A stretch of DNA of 64,000 nucleotides from assembly GCA_020736575.1 (NCBI GenBank), contig JAGPYM010000007.1, positions 1,240,001 to 1,304,000 on the forward strand, given 5' to 3'. The position numbers and the translations under genes are program-made. The notes under the pieces are model-generated. The model saw nothing but the letters and a program-made list of their open reading frames with translations, did no database searches and was not told the origin of the DNA. Positions 58,216 to 64,000 of this stretch are shown here, piece after piece. How positions within the stretch are numbered: position 1 is the stretch's first letter; each line of letters opens with the position of its first letter. This DNA comes from Thelonectria olida (Eukaryota > Ascomycota > Sordariomycetes > Hypocreales > Nectriaceae).

Positions 58216-59613
58216 GAGATCCCTCGGGCAGCCATAGAACATTTGCAGTCGTCCAGAACTATCAACTGGGGCAACAACATGTGACAAGGGCGACACCTTG
58301 AGTTCAGATATGGAGTCTCACTTGGCTTAATAATTGTGTATATATGTATAAATTTATAAAACTTAATTTAAGCAAGATATTGAACCGTTGAAGAAGAGTT
58401 CTATGGGCTTAAGAAGCTCAGGTGATAGAAAAACAAAGACTCAAGGAGCCATGGAGTGTGGGCTAGACTTGAGCTGAGTACGTGCAGATTTTATTCCACT
58501 TGCACTCACTCAGGCATAGACTGAGCACCTTCACACGGCCATATTAAACACAACGACCATTTAAGTAGTTGTAAATATAATTCTCTAAGAAGGGCTGACA
58601 ATATGAATATCCATAAGTTGCATGTGAAGTTCCTCAGTTGGGCAGAATCGTGTCCCAATTAGAAGATTTGAGGCGCAAAGAAGACCACAATGGCCTCATG
58701 TAGTTTCAGGCGTTTATTAACGGAAGTTCAATACTGAATAAATCATGTTTGAGACTCTACCTCTCCTCAGAGTGGCTTGCGCTCAGGACTGAAACGCATT
58801 CGCAGGCGATCATTTTCCATTTGAAGGAGACTATTGATGGGATGCATCTGCCGGAGCAATATCCGGTGCACCCGACTACTTCTATTGGCGTACCATGATT
58901 CATCCTAACGCCACACACTCCCGTATAGAAGATGCCGGCGGTAACCTCAGCCAGCACGTTTCTTCAGCCTCATGTTAGTCCTTTAAGAGTGTGACGGGCT
59001 TGCATATGGGGGTGTACTAGACGCGAAGTGGTGTTGTCGTTGGCACACACTTACTATTGCCGTTGCTGGCTAGGAAAGCATGAATAGCCTAAATTCAAGC
59101 TTATCAACAGCACTCGATCCGCCTCGCCAAGCAATCCGCCCATGACCCTGGTCAGCTCTGGGGCAGGACTTGTTATCTGGAGAGCCCTCGTCGCCGTGAG
59201 CCGCGACCGATACTTTGGGTTGAGACTGTTCCACATTTGCCACGCGCAACACCCGCGACGTTCGATGTGACTAGAATGAGACTCTAGCGACGCCGCGCTG
59301 AAACGATCCTTGTTCATGAAGGTGAATCTCAAATGAGAGCGCAGATATGTTAAAGGGCTGCGAGGTTGATGGTGTCGATGTCTTGTCATGAGACCGTGGT
59401 TACCTTGTGCTGCGGCTGAGTCTTGAAGATCTCGATTTCTTAGCTATGCCAGAAGTCGGTACACGCTGCAAACCCGGAGATATGAAGAATCGAAGAGTAG
59501 GTTAACGGACATAAGAGAACTATAAGAACCAGCTGCTTCTTACGACCGAGCACTTCAAATTCAGGCATTCAAGCTTCCAGAACTCGTTACCATCAAGTAT
59601 TTCCTCTGCAAAA
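58216..59613. other. Intergenic with a doubtful Cys-rich ORF
   Basis: AT-rich around 58330-58390. On the minus strand 58957-58757 a frame reads YTGVCGVRMNHGTPIEVVGC, then CTGYCSGRC and KMIACECVSV, which has the cysteine spacing of a small cystine-knot-like peptide. No start codon with signal peptide could be joined to it in phase, so it is left as a possible exon or relic. Frames around 59054-59389 are not convincing. Confidence 0.35.
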
Positions 59614-60213
59614 ATGGTGAACGAAGCTCCCTCCATTGATTGGCAGAAACTGGCCGGTGGAATGCTTGATGCCTTTGTCCAGCACCATGACATCAAAATG
59701 GGCGTGAATAAGGGCATAAGTTCAATTGTTGCATCTTGTGACACTGGTGAGTTGGTTTCGAGGGCGCCTTCTCTGTCGAAGTCATCTTACAAGTCGTGCG
59801 GGCAGTGATGCTTGACTTCTCTGCTTGGACATACGAAGGTCTCAACGAGAATACCACGTCGTTCATCTTTGGCATTCCGCCTGGAAGTCTGCAGATCTCC
59901 GGTTCCGATGTCAGCACTCCTGATGAGATAACGTCGGGCGCCATAACTGCTCTTCCATTCAATGCCGGTGAGAAGCCATCACAGTCATACTGTCTTTGTA
60001 GTAAGGATGCTGATCAAGCCACGTCTAGAATCTGGTCAGCTCATAGTGAACATCTACCAGTGGTGTGTGGCCCAGGCCAGAGCAGCGGGAAAGTTTGAGC
60101 CCACGCAGCGTCGCTTCCGCTTCGAACACGGTCGCTATTCTGGCTCGTGGGCTTTGCCGAGCGTTGGGATGGCGTTTCGCTACATGCTGGAGGGCTGGAA
60201 CAAGGCTGCCTAG
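59614..60213 (+). CDS. Unknown 159-aa protein
   Basis: Three exons: 59614-59746, 59806-59967 and 60029-60213. Donors are GTGAGT and GTGAGA, acceptors GGCAG and TCTAG, with continuous phase. Three independent frames joining cleanly into one protein is good evidence for a real gene. The protein starts MVNEAPSIDWQKLAGG and contains NTTSFIFGIPPGSLQISG in the middle. It ends with a basic/aromatic segment (RRFRFEHGRYSGSWALPS, then MAFRYMLEGWNKAA). There is no signal peptide, membrane span or known motif. I do not recognise the family. The first exon follows a short leader with no clear TATA box. Confidence 0.7.
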
Positions 60214-60321
60214 TTGGACAGCAACTTCAACAATGGTGCATGAATGGTTATGTTTGTATCGTGGTTTTCCTTGCATATAATTAGTTGTAGGTATGTTTTT
60301 GAGCAACTCTGAACTTCAAGG

Positions 60322-60594
60322 TTATTGGTGTCGTTTCCTGTCCAGCTGCTTTTCGTCACACAATGATTCTTCTGATATTGTAGTGCCTGTGTTCGCTGGT
60401 ACCTGTATACGGATAACGATTTTGGATGTTCCAAACACGGTGCCCGTTCCCAACCTGTCTTCTATGTAATTACATCCTATCGTCTCGCTTGCCGTAATCT
60501 TCGGGCGACCGACCTGGTCCCGGTATGCATATTGGATCAAAGCGACCAACGCGCCGGACCAAACCTCGTAGAGCATGGTGAGAGATACAGTCAT
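60322..60594 (-). CDS. Possible small unknown protein, 90 aa
   Basis: A minus-strand frame from an ATG at 60594 reads MTVSLTMLYEVWSGALVALI and continues with RPKITASETIGCNYIEDRLG and KIVIRIQVPANTGTT. The alternation of hydrophobic and polar residues is protein-like and no other gene overlaps. It might be the last exon of a longer gene whose upstream part has been lost into the mutated sequence at 60.65 kb. No family is recognised, and the call could be wrong. Confidence 0.3.
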   Translation of the reverse strand: MTVSLTMLYEVWSGALVALIQYAYRDQVGRPKITASETIGCNYIEDRLGTGTVFGTSKIVIRIQVPANTGTTISEESLCDEKQLDRKRHQ

Positions 60595-60689
60595 GGCATA
60601 TCGCGTTTTGAAAGCTCCAGCCGTAATAAATGCCACCAGACACTAAATTGCTAACCAATCTGAGCGCCACAAAAGGAGAGGAAGAATTG

Positions 60690-60830
60690 GAAACGCAGGC
60701 GCTGAAACAAGCATCGCATCTGACCTCGAGACGACCTCTGGCGCTACCTATCTCACGCTTTAATTGTCTTCTTGCTATTATATCTACAACTAGAATTGCA
60801 ATAGAATTAATTTGTTACATGAGAACCTAG
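60690..60830 (+). pseudogene. Mutated duplicate of the GPI-protein 3' end
   Basis: This stretch aligns by eye to the last ~145 bases of the 57532-58215 gene. Shared words include CGCAGG.GCTGAAAC.AGC, TCTGGCGC.ACCT, CGCTT.AA.T.TCTTCT, and GAATTGC.A. followed by .TTGTTA. Many differences are C-to-T and G-to-A. The copy is much more AT-rich toward its end and its frame is destroyed. It is a truncated duplicate decayed by RIP-like mutation. Confidence 0.7.
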
Positions 60831-60835
60831 TTAAA

Positions 60836-61388
60836 GGGTATAAAGCGTATTAATGTCCTACCTAATGCACACACATGTCAATCCTAATTCCACGCTTCGA
60901 AAGTTTAGTAACCTTTGCTAAATCTGTCCCTGTTACGGATTAATTTTTATTTTGGTTTCCGTCTTGAACGCGAATATCTACACATGAAGAATTGAATGAT
61001 AGAAGAGACCCAACATGCCATTTTATTATTTTTCCCACACTTGCCGTCCATTAAACCGAAGTGGTCGAGCCGTAAAAGGCAGGGCAGTCTTTACACAGCC
61101 TCAACGAGCATGCCAACTCATGCATGCGAGCTGAAAGTCAGCCTAACCCAATGGACGAATCAGATATGTTGAATCAAACCAATAAATGACCCCGCTGAAA
61201 GTGAGACCCCAAGGCGGACTAGGCTTACGCGCAATTGCTCCTTATCATGGTGTTGACGTGGGTTCCCTCTTTTCCTTACGAACACTCCCATATCGAATCC
61301 ATATCATACTGCCAAGTCTTGCCCACTGCGCTTCAAACCCCCGACGGCGTCTTTTCGGCCTTGACCGGCCCTTAAAAATGTGCATTCG
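60836..61388. other. Intergenic, AT-rich then neutral
   Basis: Continues the AT-rich character of the preceding relic to about 61030. No gene is seen. The remainder is upstream of the NLR gene. Confidence 0.4.
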
Positions 61389-64000
61389 ATGAACGGCACC
61401 GAAACGCCTCGGAAAGGGAGAGGCGACACAAGACAAGACCAGGACAGGCCTCATGGGTCCCGAATACCAGCAGCCAGCCCGCCCCGGCGAAGATTGGCAC
61501 ACAACGATTACACGGTGGGATAGATATGCCCGCTGGAGGTGGAACAGATTGCAGCACTGGCCATGCTCGATGAGGAACATGAGCGTCTCCCGAAGCCTCC
61601 AGCAGATGCCAACTTCTATAATCTCGGAGCCATCGCCGGCCACAACATCGTTGTTGCGGGGCTCCATCAGCGCGGCAACAGTTCCGCTGCCGCTGTAGCC
61701 ACGCAGATGAAGATGACCTTTCCCAACCTCAAGTTTGGCCTCCTGGTTGGAATAGGCGGGGGCGTGCCTGTGAGGACCGACAATGGAATGATCCGGCTTG
61801 GCGACGTCGTCGTCAGCAAGCCAGAAGGTGGACATTCTGGAGCCATCCAGTATGACCACGGAAAGGCAACGACCGGCCGCTTTGAGCGCATCGGCTTTTT
61901 GGTTCCACCACCAGAGGTCCTTCTCAATGCGGCCCAGGATCTTGCAGCGAAGAGAGCGAGGTCCCGTCTGGATCCTCTGCAGGCGAACATAAACAGGATC
62001 GACACGACCATCCGGGGCCTTCGGAGATATAAATACCCTGGCATTTCGCGCGACCATCTCTATAAGCCGCACTACATTCATCGAGAAGCTGGCGTCTCTT
62101 GTGAGGAGTGTGGGTGTGATATATCATAAACCATAAAGAGGCCTTTGGACGACGAAGACGATGAACCATACGTTGCTGTCCACCGAGGTACGATTGCCTC
62201 CGGAGAATCAGTGATCAAAAATGCCATCATCAGGGACAAGCTGGCACGTCAGGATGGTCTCCTGTGCTTTGAGATGGAAGCGGCTGGAGCTCTAGCAGGC
62301 TTTCCTTGCTTGGTTGTTCGTGGCATCGCAGATTATTGTGACTCGCACAAGAATGATCGATGGCACGGATTCGCTGCGGCAGCTGCGGCGGCGTATGCTA
62401 GACAGCTATTTTTCCACATGCTCATTGATGAAGTGAAGCGGTGTGTACATCTCATTTATGCCGAATCCATAACCAGCTAATTAATCAACATGATAGGTGT
62501 GTCTCCGTGGTATCCGAAAAGAACATTGAGCACCTAAAACATCGACAGGATGACCGTGACCGTCACGAGATCCTCAACTGGCTCACATCACTTGACTACG
62601 GCTCCCAGCATAGCGACTTCTTAAAAAGGCGACAGCCGGGGACCGGGCAGTGGTTTCTAGACTCACCTGAGTTGAAACGGTGGGTGGACGGCGGTGGGAA
62701 AACACTCTTTTGTCCTGGCATCCCGGGTTCTGGCAAGACAATTCTCGCCTCAATTGTTATTGACAGTCTACATAAAAAGCATCAGAATGATCCCAAGGCC
62801 GGTATTGCTTATGTGTACTGCAACTATCGGCGGAAACATGAACAGGATGCTGAGCAACTGCTCGTTAGTCTACTCAAGCAACTATGTCAGCAGTGGTCCA
62901 TCCTTCCACCATGCATTCAGGAATTGTACGAAGCTCATCAGCCAAAGAGGACGAGGCCATCTATTGAGGAGATCACCAATGCCCTTCGAATCGTGGCGGA
63001 CCAGCATTCGCAAGTGTTCATCATTATTGACGCACTCGACGAATGCCAGGTCGATTTTGGATGCCGAGCTAGGGTCTTAACGTCCATATCTGATCTCCAG
63101 ATGGCATGCAACGTCAACTTCCTAGCGACATCCAGATTTGTTGCAGAGATTCAAGACATGTTTGTGGGCAAGCCGACACTCGAGATCCGCGCGCAAGAGC
63201 ATGATGTCCGGGCCTACATAGACGGATACATGTCGGACCTCCCCAGCTTCGTGTCCCGTAGCCCAGATCTCCAGGAGCAAATCCGACACGACATCGTCAA
63301 TGCGGTTGATGGTATGTAAGTAACAAGAAGCAACCACTATAGAACTGTCAGCTACTAACGCAATTCTAGGTTCCTCTTGGCGCAGCTCTACGTCGATTCA
63401 CTCAGAGACAAGACTACCCCGAGGGCCATGAAAAAGGCGCTTTCTCAGCTGCGGAGACGAGCTCACGGCGAAAGCGAAGATAGTAAGGTCGAGCTCTTGG
63501 CAAAGGCGTACCATGAAACGACGGAACGCATTCGGAGGCAGGAAGTCGGGTTCCGAATCCTGGCAGACAGCGTCCTTCTATGGATCAGCTGTTCAAAGAG
63601 GCCCCTAACTATATCCGAACTTCGACACGCGCTTGCGGTTGAAGCTGGAGATAACCAGCTTGACCCCGAGAACCTACCACAGACAGAAGACATGGTCACG
63701 GTCTGTGCCGGTCTAGTGACTGTTGACGAAGAAAGTTCCATCATTCGTCTTGTCCACTACACGACGCAAGAGTACTTTGAGAAGATGCACGAGACTTGGT
63801 TTCCAGGCGCAGAGGACAACATCACAGTCACCTGCATTACATACCTCTCTTTCCATGTCTTTGATAGCGGCAGTTGTGAGAGTGTCGTGGCGCTCAGGGA
63901 TCGACTACAGTCGAATCCACTCTATGGCTATGCTGCACGGCACTGGGGTCATCACGCTCAGAAGGCTTCTAGCCAGGCGCACAACATGATTACGAGATTT
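61389..64000 (+). pseudogene. PNP-NACHT NLR-type gene with two in-frame stops, cut by window end
   Basis: The frame from the ATG at 61389 (MNGTETPRKGRGD) runs into a nucleoside-phosphorylase/5'-methylthioadenosine nucleosidase-like effector domain (PNP_UDP_1). It is interrupted by TAG at 61521-61523, where the family has Trp (HNDYTVG-stop-ICPLEVEQIAALAML). A second stop, TAA at 62127-62129, falls between CGCDIS and TIKRPLDDEDD; the frame is otherwise continuous. Exon 1 ends 62440, exon 2 is 62497-63315, and exon 3 starts 63370 and is open at 64000. Exon 2 holds the NACHT ATPase: P-loop GIPGSGKT (~425-432), Walker B IIIDALDEC (~527), and the downstream LATSRFVAEI sensor block. Winged-helix-like sequence follows. 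Repeats (ankyrin or similar) are expected beyond the window. Such proteins act as fungal NLRs in non-self recognition. Confidence 0.85.

Noticed and set aside
59054..59389. 111-codon minus-strand frame
   Set aside because: His/Arg/Ser-rich with no features, and cannot be spliced in phase to the Cys-rich frame at 58757-58957.
1..64000. CRISPR arrays, insertion sequences, prokaryotic operons or riboswitches
   Set aside because: None seen; the gene structure is that of a filamentous ascomycete nuclear genome. No thiamine-type riboswitch core was noticed in any leader.
1..64000. tRNA or rRNA genes
   Set aside because: No cloverleaf with matching A and B boxes was recognised by eye; a covariance-model search would be needed to exclude them.

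Overview
The window comes from a filamentous ascomycete (Pezizomycotina). The evidence is the intron style (mostly 45-70 nt, GTAAGT-like donors, CTAAC/CTAAT branch sites), a HET-domain gene, a NACHT-type NLR gene, a Fungal_N/ankyrin gene, a Zn2Cys6 regulator, secreted carbohydrate-active enzymes, and several relics whose lesions are of C-to-T / G-to-A type, as left by repeat-induced point mutation (RIP). No viral, plasmid or prokaryotic signature is visible. Exon models below were built by hand from reading frame, phase and splice signals.

Layout. 0.7-2.0 kb: a badly broken protein gene. 4.7-5.4 kb: an intact intronless gene of unknown function behind a good TATA box. 6.8-8.6 kb: a large unknown gene with one apparent frameshift. 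9.1-10.6 kb: an unknown protein with a C-terminal membrane anchor. 12.2-13.5 kb: a multi-pass membrane protein. 13.7-15.9 kb: a Fungal_N-ankyrin protein. 16.9-19.2 kb: a HET-domain protein. 19.4-20.0 kb: a small cysteine-rich secreted protein.

21.0-32.1 kb is the most coherent block. It holds a Zn2Cys6 transcription factor, a molybdenum-cofactor sulfurase (hxB type) and a xanthine dehydrogenase-family molybdo-hydroxylase (hxA/hxnS type). The sulfurase and hydroxylase are divergent around a 1.4-kb shared promoter with GATA-factor motifs. The sulfurase makes the sulfurated cofactor the hydroxylase needs, so enzyme, activator and a candidate regulator sit side by side. The hydroxylase keeps the catalytic Glu and both key Arg but differs at pocket positions, so its substrate is open.

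32.3-38.1 kb carries a 1755-residue GHKL-ATPase protein of the NO VEIN type with a C-terminal EVK nuclease-like domain. 38-41 kb: an SMP-30-like fragment, a small NIF3/CutA-like gene and a frameshifted F-box gene. 41.8-58.2 kb is a secretome-rich stretch: a 1033-residue secreted protein, a GDSL esterase (probably damaged), a GH5 beta-mannanase, an F-box protein, a DUF1868 relic, an MFS sugar transporter, a GH3 beta-glucosidase with PA14 domain, and a GPI-type wall protein. Mannanase, beta-glucosidase and transporter would fit together in polysaccharide degradation and sugar uptake.

59.6-60.8 kb: a small unknown three-exon gene, a doubtful small ORF, and a mutated copy of the 3' end of the GPI-protein gene. 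61.4 kb to the right edge: a nucleoside-phosphorylase-NACHT NLR gene interrupted by two in-frame stops and running off the window. Intergenic stretches over 300 bases are listed with what they hold; most hold nothing recognisable.
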